64,000 nucleotides of DNA from a gamma proteobacterium NOR5-3 (GCA_000158155.1 DS999405.1:978258-1042257), one strand, 5' to 3'; counted from the stretch's first letter, positions 18,274 to 27,594 are shown. The notes: generated from the letters alone by a model not told the origin. Numbers and translations are program-made.

Positions 18274-18788
18274 GCCTGACGGGCATAGGAAATCGACGCA
18301 AGTTTGACACCGCACTTAGTAACGAGTGGCGCAGAGCCCGCCGCGAAAAAACGGGTATCGCGTTGATACTCGCGGATATTGATCACTTCAAGCGCTTTAA
18401 TGATGAGTTGGGACATCTGGCGGGAGACGACTGCCTCAAAGGTATCGCGGCCACTCTTGAGCAACACGCGAATCGCGTAAGCGACTGCGTGGCGCGCTAC
18501 GGTGGAGAAGAGTTCGTCATTCTGCTGCCCGGGGTGGATCTAAAAGATGCTTTAAACATCGCTGAAGAGTGTCGGATAGCCGTAGAAGCTTTAGGCATTG
18601 CAATGGACGGCGATGACACCACATCGGTAACCACGATCAGTCTGGGCGTCGCAGAAGTTGATCCCAGTCGCGAGGCATCCCCAAAAGCTTTAATTGATGC
18701 AGCGGACCACACCATGTACCAAGCCAAACGTGCTGGCAGACACCGAGTGATGCCCTCTCTGCAGGGCACCAGCGCCGTAGACCACTGA
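18240..18788 (+). CDS. Stand-alone GGDEF diguanylate cyclase
   Basis: A 182-residue protein that is almost only a GGDEF domain, making c-di-GMP from GTP. LTGIGNRRKFD is the domain start, LADIDHFKRFND the first metal site, GGEEF (residues 88-92) the active loop, and Arg79-xx-Asp82, five residues before it, forms an intact inhibitory I-site. No sensor, transmembrane or PAS domain precedes it. The only usable start is a TTG at 18240, 34 nt inside the previous gene, with AAGGTAAG upstream, so translation is probably coupled. It could be the remnant of a larger cyclase, but the active residues are conserved. Confidence 0.75.
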   Translation: MADTAPEPRALSLTGIGNRRKFDTALSNEWRRARREKTGIALILADIDHFKRFNDELGHLAGDDCLKGIAATLEQHANRVSDCVARYGGEEFVILLPGVDLKDALNIAEECRIAVEALGIAMDGDDTTSVTTISLGVAEVDPSREASPKALIDAADHTMYQAKRAGRHRVMPSLQGTSAVDH

Positions 18789-18823
18789 TCGGCCTCCTAA
18801 ACGCCCCGTCAAGACCTGATCAC

Positions 18824-18851
18824 CTGGCGACTGGCGACTGGCGACTGGCTA
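18824..18851. repeat. Four tandem copies of a 7-bp unit
   Basis: CTGGCGA occurs three times in a row, followed by CTGGCTA. The last, altered unit contributes the stop codon of the minus-strand phosphodiesterase gene (cta at 18849-18851). It lies between that gene and the convergent GGDEF gene. Confidence 0.85.
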
Positions 18852-20534
18852 GCGTGTGGCTTCTTCCAAAGGCTCCCCTACTGCCCCGGACGGCGCCTCA
18901 ATACCCAGCTTAATTGCCAGCGTCGGCGCTATGTCATAAGGGGCGACATTCCTGCTAACCGTTTTGCCCTTAAGTCCATTGCCTGCAAAGATGACCGGCA
19001 CATGCCGATCATAGCGCCACACAGAACCGTGACTTGCGGCGACTACTAAACCGTCAAAATCGTTTATGAAAGACCCTGATCTAAAAACTACGTAGACATC
19101 CCCGGAGCGCTTGCCCTGATGGTTTGCGGAAACAAACTCCGCAATGTCGCCTCCGACCGTGGATCCGCGTTCTATATCCTGTGCCGTGTAGGCGTAGGCC
19201 ACATCGGGCTGGGCCAACATGAGGTCGGCGAGTGCCGTCTGCACCGTAGCCAGATCAAGTCCCCGCGCCCGCACCAGGTCGCGATCCAGATAGAGATAGG
19301 GATGGAAGTAGGTCTGCACAAGATCGACATCGACAGACAGCGTTTGCCGCAGATCTGCATTGAGCTTATTTGTGGACACCACATCGTCATCCACATACTG
19401 CGCGGTTTGATTGAGTTCCTGCAAATATCCAGGCGCCTCGGCCCCCCCGTGATCCGCCGACAGCACTATCAAGGTGTGTTTCAGGCCCACGGTATCGTCG
19501 ACATACTCAAACAGGTCGGCAAGGCTCCTATCCAGTCGAATCAGATTGTCTTCCATCTCAAGACTCGAGGCGCCAAACACATGGCCTACGTAGTCCGTGG
19601 AAGAAAAACTTACGGACAAGTAATCGGGGACCTCGTCCTGGCCTAAATCCTCAGCTGCCAGCAGCGTCTTGGCAAAATCCAGCGTGATTTCATCACCCGC
19701 CGGGCTCACGGTAAGCAACGTCGTAAAGTATTTGCTATCGCGCGCACCCCAGGGATGTGGAAACGTGCGACCAAAGCCAGCCACATCGGTCTCCCAGTCC
19801 TTGTCATCCTGCTCTAATCGCTGATAACTCTCTGGCGCGTTCTTGAGGGACCAGGACGTATCCGCAAAACGATCAAGCTTTCCTGCTCGGTTCCAGTCCA
19901 ACACCCATTGCGGGTAGGCGTCGTAGTAATAGTTTGAAGTGACGAACTCCCCCGCCGCTTTAGAAAACCAGAACGCCTTACCGCTTTGACCGGCAAGAGG
20001 AATCGCTCCCCGGTCTTTTACCGACACCGCGTAAATCTTGCTGTCATTGGGATAGCGGATCGCCAATTGATCGGCAAACGTCGATGAGAGGAGCGCCCGG
20101 GGAGATCGCCCATCACTGTTAGCAACTCGCTGCGTGGGATCAATCTCACTGGACTTATCGACGTCGGCGTTAGCGCTGAGGAGCGCGTAGTTCGAGTCCT
20201 CGACGTTATACACCAGGGTGTCAGAGTCACGATCAAGCCAAACATTACCGACCATCCCGTGCACGGCCGGAATCGCACCCGTTGCCAAAGAGCTATGACC
20301 TACGATCGTTTCGGTATTGGCGTGTCGGTAATTTGCATTGGTATACCAAATGCCATGCTTTTCGAGATAGCGAAAGCCCCCTGGACCAAACTGCTCCATA
20401 TGACGCAGAGGTAAGTCACCCCGGAGTTGATCAACGGTAATCTGAAGCACCAAACGAATCTCTGGTGCCGCACTAACAGTGGCACTCAAGACCAGCAAAC
20501 CACTGGCAGCAACAACACGACGTAAAACACTCAC
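18849..20534 (-). CDS. Exported alkaline phosphatase/phosphodiesterase (PafA/NPP-like)
   Basis: A 561-residue metal-dependent phosphoesterase. GTG at 20534 is chosen because TAGGAG lies 8 nt upstream and because it begins a good signal peptide (VSVLRRVVAASGLLVLSATV). Asp35 (ITVDQLRGD) and the nucleophile region NTETIVGHSSLATG (likely Thr76) match the type I phosphodiesterase/PafA family; SFSSTDYVGHVFG and LSADHGGAEAPGY supply the other metal ligands. Expected to release phosphate from organic esters in the periplasm. It stands alone on the minus strand, convergent with the GGDEF gene. No Pho box was identified. Confidence 0.85.
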   Translation of the reverse strand: MSVLRRVVAASGLLVLSATVSAAPEIRLVLQITVDQLRGDLPLRHMEQFGPGGFRYLEKHGIWYTNANYRHANTETIVGHSSLATGAIPAVHGMVGNVWLDRDSDTLVYNVEDSNYALLSANADVDKSSEIDPTQRVANSDGRSPRALLSSTFADQLAIRYPNDSKIYAVSVKDRGAIPLAGQSGKAFWFSKAAGEFVTSNYYYDAYPQWVLDWNRAGKLDRFADTSWSLKNAPESYQRLEQDDKDWETDVAGFGRTFPHPWGARDSKYFTTLLTVSPAGDEITLDFAKTLLAAEDLGQDEVPDYLSVSFSSTDYVGHVFGASSLEMEDNLIRLDRSLADLFEYVDDTVGLKHTLIVLSADHGGAEAPGYLQELNQTAQYVDDDVVSTNKLNADLRQTLSVDVDLVQTYFHPYLYLDRDLVRARGLDLATVQTALADLMLAQPDVAYAYTAQDIERGSTVGGDIAEFVSANHQGKRSGDVYVVFRSGSFINDFDGLVVAASHGSVWRYDRHVPVIFAGNGLKGKTVSRNVAPYDIAPTLAIKLGIEAPSGAVGEPLEEATR

Positions 20535-20721
20535 ACTAAAGACTCCTAAGCCGTAAATCATTCCGGGGTGTCCAAAACCTGCTGCACAGGCTTACCCCCA
20601 AAACGCACTTTACATCAAACACTTCTCCCATAATCGAACTCAATGAACAACAAGTACTTCCTCTGAAACACCAAAGGCCCTACTCTTGTCTTTTTCCTCG
20701 ACGACTGCCCGGCCGACCTCA

Positions 20722-21909
20722 ATGAAACTCGCGCTCAACCCCGATGTACTCAATGCAATCGATCCCCCTATAGCGGAAGCTCACTCCTGGATTGAAGGAC
20801 GCGATTTCCCAGCAGAGAAACCCCTGTTGGACCTGGCGCAGGGAGTGCCCAGCTATCCCCCCGCCAAGGCAATCAGTGATCACGTAGCGCAACGCGCCGG
20901 CTTATTCGAGACCGCGCAGTACACGGGAATCAAAGGCATTCCCGAGCTACGAGAAACGCTTGCAAGCCATGTCAGCGAGCGATACGGGGGACATGTGGCG
21001 GCGGAGAACATATTGATATCCGCCGGCTGCAATCAGGCCTTCTGCCTTGCTATTCATGCGCTGGCTCGGGCCGGTGACGCGGTAATGCTGCCTGTGCCTT
21101 ATTACTTCAACCACCAGATGTGGCTGGAAATGCAGGGCATCGATGCGATTCACCTTCCCTTTCGCCACGACCGTGCCGGTGTGCCAGATCCGGAAGAAGC
21201 GGCGGCCCTGCTCACGCCCAATACCAAGGCCATCGTGCTCGTGTCTCCTAGTAACCCCACAGGGGCCGTGTATCCCCCGGCAGTCATCAGCGAATTTAGA
21301 GATCTGGCCGCGCAGCGGGGTATCGCACTGATTCTGGACGAGACCTACCGCGACTTCCTCACCGACGAAAACGGCCCACCCCACAACCTTATTCAAGAAG
21401 GTCACTGGGACGAAACACTCGTGCAGCTTTACAGCTTTTCCAAGACCTTCAGCCTCACCGGATACCGGGTGGGTGCCGTGTCAGCCAGTGCAAGGGTTAT
21501 CGAAGCCGTGGCCAAAGTCATGGATACCGTACAGATCTGCACACCGCGTATTTCTCAGGACGCAGCGCTATTTGGTCTCAAGCATGCCTGGCCCTGGGTG
21601 GAAGAGAAACGTGCCATGCTCGCCGCTCGTGAAAACGGCATGAAGCGTATTTTCAAAGAGGATGATCTGGGTTACGAACTTATCTCTGCCGGCGGTTACT
21701 TTGCCTACATTCGCCACCCCTTCGAGAATATGACAGCAAAGCAAGTCGCCCGCAGCCTCGCCGACAATCAGAACATCCTGTGCTTGCCGGGCAGCTTTTT
21801 TGGCCCCGGACAGGAGCGCTTTTTACGCTTTGCTTTTGCGAACATCGAAGAAAGCGACATGGATACTCTTGCTGCAAGATTGAAAGAGAGCGCCACGGCG
21901 CTAAGCTGA
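20722..21909 (+). CDS. PLP-dependent class I aminotransferase
   Basis: A 395-residue fold-type I aminotransferase. The PLP Lys is in SFSKTFSLTGYRVGA, with SPSNPTGAV and the Asp of LILDETYRDF as cofactor contacts, and a C-terminal Arg in FLRFAFAN. ATG at 20722 fits the usual N-terminus of relatives (NPDVLNAIDPPIAEAHSW); an upstream TTG at 20686 has AAAGG at good spacing and would add 12 residues. It is isolated, between divergent and convergent minus-strand genes. The amino donor and acceptor cannot be named from sequence. Confidence 0.85.
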   Translation: MKLALNPDVLNAIDPPIAEAHSWIEGRDFPAEKPLLDLAQGVPSYPPAKAISDHVAQRAGLFETAQYTGIKGIPELRETLASHVSERYGGHVAAENILISAGCNQAFCLAIHALARAGDAVMLPVPYYFNHQMWLEMQGIDAIHLPFRHDRAGVPDPEEAAALLTPNTKAIVLVSPSNPTGAVYPPAVISEFRDLAAQRGIALILDETYRDFLTDENGPPHNLIQEGHWDETLVQLYSFSKTFSLTGYRVGAVSASARVIEAVAKVMDTVQICTPRISQDAALFGLKHAWPWVEEKRAMLAARENGMKRIFKEDDLGYELISAGGYFAYIRHPFENMTAKQVARSLADNQNILCLPGSFFGPGQERFLRFAFANIEESDMDTLAARLKESATALS

Positions 21910-22035
21910 GCGCAGCTTAGGCTCCAACAACCGTTATCGCTGCTCGAATGGGCAGCAACATCATGTTTGCCAAGAACCGCTACCACCCCCCTGTCTCTGG
22001 CTCTTTGTCGCTGGTACTGAGCACTTACTGCCGCA

Positions 22036-22866
22036 TTAATAATCCCAGCCCGGATTCTGTCGCTTCAGCCTCCGAATAAATGCAGGCCACGCAAGGTTAT
22101 CTCCCATCCCGGGAACAAATGCTGGTTGACCCTGCTTTGAGACAGCGGACGTCAACTCAGCATCGCATCGAATAAGTGAAGCGCCACCGGCCTGCGCCAA
22201 AATTTGCGCTTTGCAGGCCTGATCCAGGAAATACATACGCAGAAACGCAATCCCGCAATTTCCGCCGACCGTGAGCGTGCCGTGATTACGCAGGATCATG
22301 AAGCCTTTCTCGCCCAGGTCGGCGACCAGTCTGTCCCGCTCCTCCAGGTTAGTCGCAATACCCTCATAGTCGTGATACGCAAGATCATCCATGACGACCA
22401 TAGAGAATTGCGTGCAAGGCAATAAACCTTCTGTCTGTGCCGACACCGCCACGCCATAAGGGCTATGGAGATGCAAAACGCAGTGAGCGTCGTCCCTGGC
22501 CATATGCACGGCAGAATGAATCGTAAATCCCGCCGGGTTTGAGAAATACGGTGACTCCCGCACCACTTCGCCCTGCTCATCAACCACAAGCAACGAAGAC
22601 GCCGTCATCTCTTCAAAACCGACACCGTAGGGGTTCATTAGAAATTGACGTTGACCGTTGTGGTCCGGCAGTCGCACAGAGATATGCGTAAAAATATGGT
22701 CGTCCATCTCAAACAGCGCGCACAGCCGATAGGTCGCAGCAAGATCACAGCGGAGCGCCCACTCTGCATCACTCACAACCCCCTTCAAAGACGGGATCTC
22801 AAGCGGGTCAGGTACAGTGAAATCAGATTGGGGGATGGAGGCTCGATGGGTAGCTGAATCATTCAT
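22036..22866 (-). CDS. Class II aldolase/adducin-family protein
   Basis: A 276-residue protein of the class II aldolase/adducin family. Zinc ligands are in HLHSPYGVAVSA (His-x-His) and a further His in LRNHGTLTVGG; DHIFTHISVRLP is the N-terminal signature. Its length matches the larger family members whose substrates are often unknown rather than the 210-residue fuculose or ribulose phosphate aldolases. ATG at 22866 has GAGGA 8 nt upstream; the frame upstream begins only with TTG. It follows the exported amidohydrolase gene by 67 nt and may share its transcript. Confidence 0.8.
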   Translation of the reverse strand: MNDSATHRASIPQSDFTVPDPLEIPSLKGVVSDAEWALRCDLAATYRLCALFEMDDHIFTHISVRLPDHNGQRQFLMNPYGVGFEEMTASSLLVVDEQGEVVRESPYFSNPAGFTIHSAVHMARDDAHCVLHLHSPYGVAVSAQTEGLLPCTQFSMVVMDDLAYHDYEGIATNLEERDRLVADLGEKGFMILRNHGTLTVGGNCGIAFLRMYFLDQACKAQILAQAGGASLIRCDAELTSAVSKQGQPAFVPGMGDNLAWPAFIRRLKRQNPGWDY

Positions 22867-22933
22867 TTTTCTATTCCTCAATTGCCACTAGGGGCCTGTT
22901 TACACTGTTCCAGGCTTTGTTCTTCACTCCCCC

Positions 22934-24574
22934 TCAGCCGGGAGAATCACTCAGACGCTTGGCGATAGCATGGATCCAATTTTCGCTTTCCAGCGACTCA
23001 AAACGCCCTTCGCTCTGTGGATCAAAGCGAATAGGCTGCCCGGGGCGCACATCGAGCACCCTGGAGTCTCGAACAACCACGGTACCGTTGACGACGACAT
23101 AGGGAATGCCCACGGGCGGCAAGCCATTCTCCCCAGCCTTATAGCTTGCCTGCGGCGCGACAGTATCAGGATCAAAAATGGCCAGATCTGCGACCATCTC
23201 AAGTTGAATGCGACCTCGCTCCTGCATGGATTTGAGACCTGTATCACCGAGGTGTTTTGCGTTCCAGTAGGACAGCTGCGCCAAAGTAAACATCAGGGGC
23301 ACATCGAGCTGGCGAGCAAGTGCCAGGGTGCTTGAATAACTTGAGGCCGTACGAGGATGCCCGGCGAAGCGCGAGGGATCAGCATCGTAGGGTAAAAGAT
23401 TGCCTTCCACATCGATTCCCATCATGGCATCAGACGCGACCACCATATGGGGAATAGTCGGCCACAGAGGCAGCCACTCTTTTCGCGGTGGCAGATGGAC
23501 GATAATCACATGCCCGGGATCCTCCTCAACCATTGCCAGGTACTGAGCCTTACTCAAGAACCTATCGGCGCCGGGATCGTAAACCGTGTCCTCATAGCTG
23601 TAACCGTTGGTGTCTTCCCAGATTTCAGGTCTTAAAAAATCAGCTGCAATAAAGGTGGATCCGGCGGCAAAAGGATAATACTCGCCCCACACGTTATGCC
23701 CCTGCTCCCGGGCGAGCTTCAGTTTCTCCTCGTTTTCCCACCAACCGTAATCATTGTCGTGCGCAAGGATCAGCGGTGCCTTCAATGCCAGTGCATTCGC
23801 CAGCACCTCATCAAAGCCGATCGGTGCTTCGGTAGGCGTTTGTGTATTTAGGTGAAAGCGTGTGTGCACCGACGCGAGACGCCCGTAGGTCGCCGCAGTA
23901 CGCTGAGCGGCAAATTGCTCATAGCTGGTCATACCGCGATTCATGTAAGCGGCGCCCACGCCAATACCAATGGCTCCCTGACGAAGGTCCTCGTCCAGAA
24001 GCTCCATCACGGCATTCATCTGCTGCACATCGCTGCGATTCAGGGACCAGCCAGCAACACCGTCCGCAGCGGCGGCGTCGATCATTGCACCGGCGCTCGA
24101 CGCATCTATGGGTGCGTTCACCTCAACTTCAGGGTCGTGCACCAAAAGACGACTCAGGTTCAGGCTCGCCGTTGTACCGTAGTTGATCTGCCATCCGCAG
24201 CTATCCTTTTGCTCATACCACTGCCCCACACGTGTGGCACCCAACTCAAGATCCATGCCGGTAGTCACACCATCCGCCACTGCCATTTTGCTTGCAAAGC
24301 GATCGACCGCGTGAAAATGCGTATCAATGAAACCCGGAGCCACAACCAAACCACTTGCATCGATACTATCGTCGCCGAGTAGGGGGTCCTGGGTTATCGC
24401 GACAATGCGTCCGTCTCGAATACCCACATTGGCGATCTGATCAAACTGCGTCTCGGGGTCCATCACGCGACCATTGTTGATAACCAGGTCGTACACCTGA
24501 GCCTGGACAGGCAACACAAAGGCCGCACCCGCAGCGCCGACAAGAACAACGACGCTCTTCATTAAAGTGTTCAT
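22934..24574 (-). CDS. Exported amidohydrolase (N-acyl-D-amino-acid deacylase-like)
   Basis: A 546-residue zinc amidohydrolase with a signal peptide (residues 1-25, ending VQA). The metal motif is GFIDTHFHAVDRF (His86-x-His88). LILAHDNDYGWW and the VVASDAMMGIDVEG Asp motif follow, and the composite beta-sandwich ends with VADLAIFDPDTV and VVNGTVVVRDS. This matches the D-aminoacylase/DAA branch. ATG at 24574 has GGAG 6 nt upstream. Its genes downstream and upstream on the same strand (aldolase; beta-lactamase-like, transporter) suggest uptake and breakdown of an acylated or D-amino-acid compound, which is inference only. Confidence 0.82.
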   Translation of the reverse strand: MNTLMKSVVVLVGAAGAAFVLPVQAQVYDLVINNGRVMDPETQFDQIANVGIRDGRIVAITQDPLLGDDSIDASGLVVAPGFIDTHFHAVDRFASKMAVADGVTTGMDLELGATRVGQWYEQKDSCGWQINYGTTASLNLSRLLVHDPEVEVNAPIDASSAGAMIDAAAADGVAGWSLNRSDVQQMNAVMELLDEDLRQGAIGIGVGAAYMNRGMTSYEQFAAQRTAATYGRLASVHTRFHLNTQTPTEAPIGFDEVLANALALKAPLILAHDNDYGWWENEEKLKLAREQGHNVWGEYYPFAAGSTFIAADFLRPEIWEDTNGYSYEDTVYDPGADRFLSKAQYLAMVEEDPGHVIIVHLPPRKEWLPLWPTIPHMVVASDAMMGIDVEGNLLPYDADPSRFAGHPRTASSYSSTLALARQLDVPLMFTLAQLSYWNAKHLGDTGLKSMQERGRIQLEMVADLAIFDPDTVAPQASYKAGENGLPPVGIPYVVVNGTVVVRDSRVLDVRPGQPIRFDPQSEGRFESLESENWIHAIAKRLSDSPG

Positions 24575-24681
24575 TGGTTTCTCCAAAACAGTAAACCCCC
24601 AAAACCCGCGCTAAAATTTCGGCCTGACTAGACGCCCGACCTGTTACCTCTGGCACCGGGCCACAGCACAAATGCAGCTAA

Positions 24682-25686
24682 TCAGTCTGCCTGTATTGCA
24701 AAGTAGTCGTACAGCGAGCGGGCGACTTCGCCAATTGCACGCTCACGATCAGCAGGATCTGTAGTGCTGCTCTTGGTGAACACGACAATCGCAAACTCAT
24801 CTCCGCCGGGAAGTCGTATATAGCCCACGTCATTAACCACACCACCCACGGTGCCGGTCTTGTGCAGGACCTGCGTGCCTTTGGGGAGTAAGCGCCCAAG
24901 ACGGTCCGGCTTGGTCACAGTCCGAGACATAGCGCCCAGCAGAAAATCGGTGCCGGCTTGACTCATCGTTTCGCCCGCCTTAAGCGCCAGCAACAGTGAC
25001 AACATCGCTCTGGGCGTGGATTTGTCTTTACCGTCCGCTTCAAAGTCGGCGCGGGGCGCATGGATCCGCTGCGGATCTGTCCGCGCAATCTCAGCCACCT
25101 GAGCTAGCGACGTGCGACCCGCGTCTATTCCGTAAAAGTCCTTGAGTAACTCAGCGGTTGAGCGGTCAACGTGAAGACCCTGTATTCCCAAGGACCGCAT
25201 AGTCTTGGTCACCGCCTCCGGGCCGCCGGCGAGTTCCAGGCAAATATCTGTGGCCGTGTTGTCGCTGTAGGTAATCATGACTTCAATCAGGTTCGCCACT
25301 GAAATCGTGACGCCACTGTGCGGAAATGCGCTCGCAATAATCTGACTAAAGACGACAGCCTCGTCAGGTACCGGGACGAGCTGATCAAGCCTTAGCTCTC
25401 CCTGATCTATCCTGCGTAAAAGCGTAATGGCAATAGGGATCTTATAGGTACTTGCCATAGGAAATGGTTCATCAGCATTGACGAGAATTCTGCCTTGATA
25501 TCCCGGTCGCTGTGCTGCGACACCGAGCACCCCAACCAGGTCCTTTGTCAGTGTCTTGAGTAGATTCGAAGTACGATCAGCGTCATTAGCTTCCTGCGCA
25601 AAAGCGGGCACGCCAAGCAGCAGCAATAGCAATAGAGCATTGGCACAGCGCGCGGGGAAACCGTTCTTATGGATTAGGTCACTCAT
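24682..25686 (-). CDS. Class A beta-lactamase-like serine hydrolase, exported
   Basis: A 334-residue protein with signal peptide (residues 1-30). All active-site motifs of class A are visible: Ser79-Thr-Tyr-Lys82, Ser141-Asp-Asn143 and Lys276-Thr-Gly278; Glu179 in STAELLKDFYG is the likely omega-loop Glu. The omega-loop context differs from the typical RWEPELN. It is therefore a plausible beta-lactamase, but marine relatives may be penicillin-recognising hydrolases without clinical activity. It overlaps the transporter gene by 4 nt. Activity on beta-lactams is inferred from motifs only. Confidence 0.82.
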   Translation of the reverse strand: MSDLIHKNGFPARCANALLLLLLLGVPAFAQEANDADRTSNLLKTLTKDLVGVLGVAAQRPGYQGRILVNADEPFPMASTYKIPIAITLLRRIDQGELRLDQLVPVPDEAVVFSQIIASAFPHSGVTISVANLIEVMITYSDNTATDICLELAGGPEAVTKTMRSLGIQGLHVDRSTAELLKDFYGIDAGRTSLAQVAEIARTDPQRIHAPRADFEADGKDKSTPRAMLSLLLALKAGETMSQAGTDFLLGAMSRTVTKPDRLGRLLPKGTQVLHKTGTVGGVVNDVGYIRLPGGDEFAIVVFTKSSTTDPADRERAIGEVARSLYDYFAIQAD

Positions 25687-26768
25687 GCAACGACCCTCGA
25701 TTGTTTAAAGTAGCTAATGGTCAGCAAGGGAATGACATAGACCACAGCAAAGCCAACCGCCATGGCTGAATAACCCTTTGCGATCAGAGAAATGATCCCC
25801 AACGACGCAAGCGCCGCACTAACGCCCAGTGCCCCCATGGCAATCAGGGCGCGAAGCCAATGACTCATACCGTCGTCCTTCTGAGGCGTCAGCGCAAACT
25901 CTACGCGCTCAATAACACCTTGAACGAGACCCGCACCGGTTTGCGCCAGAGTGCCCAGCAAGGCAATCAGATACAGCGGCAACATCCAGGAAGGCGCGTA
26001 ATGTTCAATCATCCAATACACCGGCACGGGCTCTTCGAGGATTGACGGCAAGCCTAAAGAGAAACTGATATGAAACATCGCAGCCGGAAGCATGATCAGC
26101 ACAGCGGTTACCACGCCACACCCCAGGGCCTCTTTGCGCGTTTCAAGCCCCCGCACGGCAAACAGCAATACCGGCGCAAGGGCGACGTTGTAAAGCGCGT
26201 ACAGCGCCCCACCGGCCGCAGCCCCAGGCTCGCCCGCAGTCGTGATTTGGACGCTCAGCGTGTGCGCGTCGAATTGCTGCAACACAAAGAAAAAGTACAG
26301 CAAAAACACGCCGTACATGGCGAACATCCACCCGGTGAGTATGCGTTCAAGAATCTGCCGCCCAAAAAACACCATGGCAGCCACCAGAACCAGCATTAAT
26401 GCAAGGCCGAGCTCCGGGGGAACCTGAAATCTGGACGAAAGAATATTACTGGCGGCAGAGCTTAGAACCCCCAACACCAAAAGAAATAGCAGTAGATAAA
26501 GAAGCTCAAAGGTCCACCAAAAAGGACCGATGAGTTCACGAAAAAACGTCTGGTACTCATAGGCGCCCATACGTCGCGCAAAATCGAAGGTCATTGCAAA
26601 CACCAAAGCAAACACCAACCCGGCGATCGCTATCCCGATCAAGCCACCGCCAATCCCGTAACGGGAAAAAAACTCAAGGACTTCGCGACCGGTACCGTAT
26701 CCCCCACCCATGATGACGGATACGAATACCGCTGGAGGCACGACGTAAACCTGCAGCAGGCGACTCAT
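25683..26768 (-). CDS. YkvI-like polytopic membrane transporter
   Basis: A 361-residue integral membrane protein with about ten hydrophobic helices. The N-terminal VFVSVIMGGGYGTGREVLEFF, a broken first helix with a Gly-rich turn, is typical of LeuT-fold YkvI-family proteins related to amino-acid/cation symporters. Substrate unknown. It overlaps the beta-lactamase-like gene by 4 nt (ATGA) and lies 46 nt downstream of the broken TonB receptor, so it was probably in one uptake operon with it. Confidence 0.75.
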   Translation of the reverse strand: MSRLLQVYVVPPAVFVSVIMGGGYGTGREVLEFFSRYGIGGGLIGIAIAGLVFALVFAMTFDFARRMGAYEYQTFFRELIGPFWWTFELLYLLLFLLVLGVLSSAASNILSSRFQVPPELGLALMLVLVAAMVFFGRQILERILTGWMFAMYGVFLLYFFFVLQQFDAHTLSVQITTAGEPGAAAGGALYALYNVALAPVLLFAVRGLETRKEALGCGVVTAVLIMLPAAMFHISFSLGLPSILEEPVPVYWMIEHYAPSWMLPLYLIALLGTLAQTGAGLVQGVIERVEFALTPQKDDGMSHWLRALIAMGALGVSAALASLGIISLIAKGYSAMAVGFAVVYVIPLLTISYFKQSRVVA

Positions 26769-26814
26769 GAAAAATATCGCCTAACTGCAGTAAACAACAT
26801 CACCTAGCCTTTCC

Positions 26815-27404
26815 CTAGCGTCCCAAAAAATAGGTGAAAGTCGCACCGTATAACTGAGGATCGCCCCATACGGTTCGGGGTGTACCGAGGAAGTTGTCAT
26901 TATTAACCTTGGTGAACTCCTCATCCGTGAGGTTGCGCCCCCACAGCGCCAGTTCCCAATTGCCTGCAGAAGGCGTATAGGCAGCGCGAGCGCCGAGCAG
27001 GCTGTAACTTTCAATCTGATCAACCTCAAGATTCGCAGGATCGGTAAACTGGTCGTCTACCCAAGTGTAGTCCACATCAAAACTGATACTACCCCCGGCA
27101 AGCTGAAGCAGATACTGCGCCGCTAGAAAGTACTTCAACTCCGGTGCATAGGGAAGACTGTTACCCGAAAAGGCTTCGCCATCGCCGGGATTCTCAAACT
27201 CGTCATAAACAGCGTCGATCCAGGTGCCGTTGGCGACAAAACGGAGATTCTGGGTAGGCACCCATGTCAACTCCGTCTCAACCCCGGTTACGGACACCTT
27301 ACCGGCATTCGTTAACTGAAGAGATGTCGCGCCAGACGCACTTTCGAGGAACTGAAACACCTGATAGTCGTCATAGCGCATTTCGAAGGCGGCAGCGTTA
27401 AGGC
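26815..27404 (-). pseudogene. C-terminal fragment of a TonB-dependent receptor
   Basis: About 196 codons of a TonB-dependent outer-membrane receptor survive. The frame reads FTQPRLNAAAFEMRYDDYQVFQF at its upstream edge, then barrel strands (LTNAGKVSVTGVETELTWVP, WELALWGRNLTDEEFTK) and the C-terminal FTYFLGR. The upstream edge is the terminal repeat of an IS1182-type element. Beyond the element the same frame continues for a few codons (Asp-Arg-Phe-Arg at 29097-29110), which fits the family pattern, and then hits a TAA. Plug domain, signal peptide and TonB box are all missing. Non-functional. Confidence 0.88.
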
Positions 27405-27420
27405 GAGGCTGTGTGAAAAC
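27405..27420. repeat. IS terminal inverted repeat (left)
   Basis: GAGGCTGTGTGAAAAC, exact inverse of 29081-29096. The 4 bp outside it are AGGC, matching the 4 bp outside the other end. Confidence 0.9.
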
Positions 27421-27594
27421 CGGCTCCAGCGATAAGCACTGTAAAAACAGTACTATTCAATGGTCTCTCCATCACTCAGCGGGCATGTCAGCGGCGCGAT
27501 ATTGAAGCAGGTCTTTATGGCTAAAATTTCTTGAACGCCTGTAATGCCGTTTACGCAGCCCTCGAACAACGCAAAATAAGGCTAAATACAGCTC

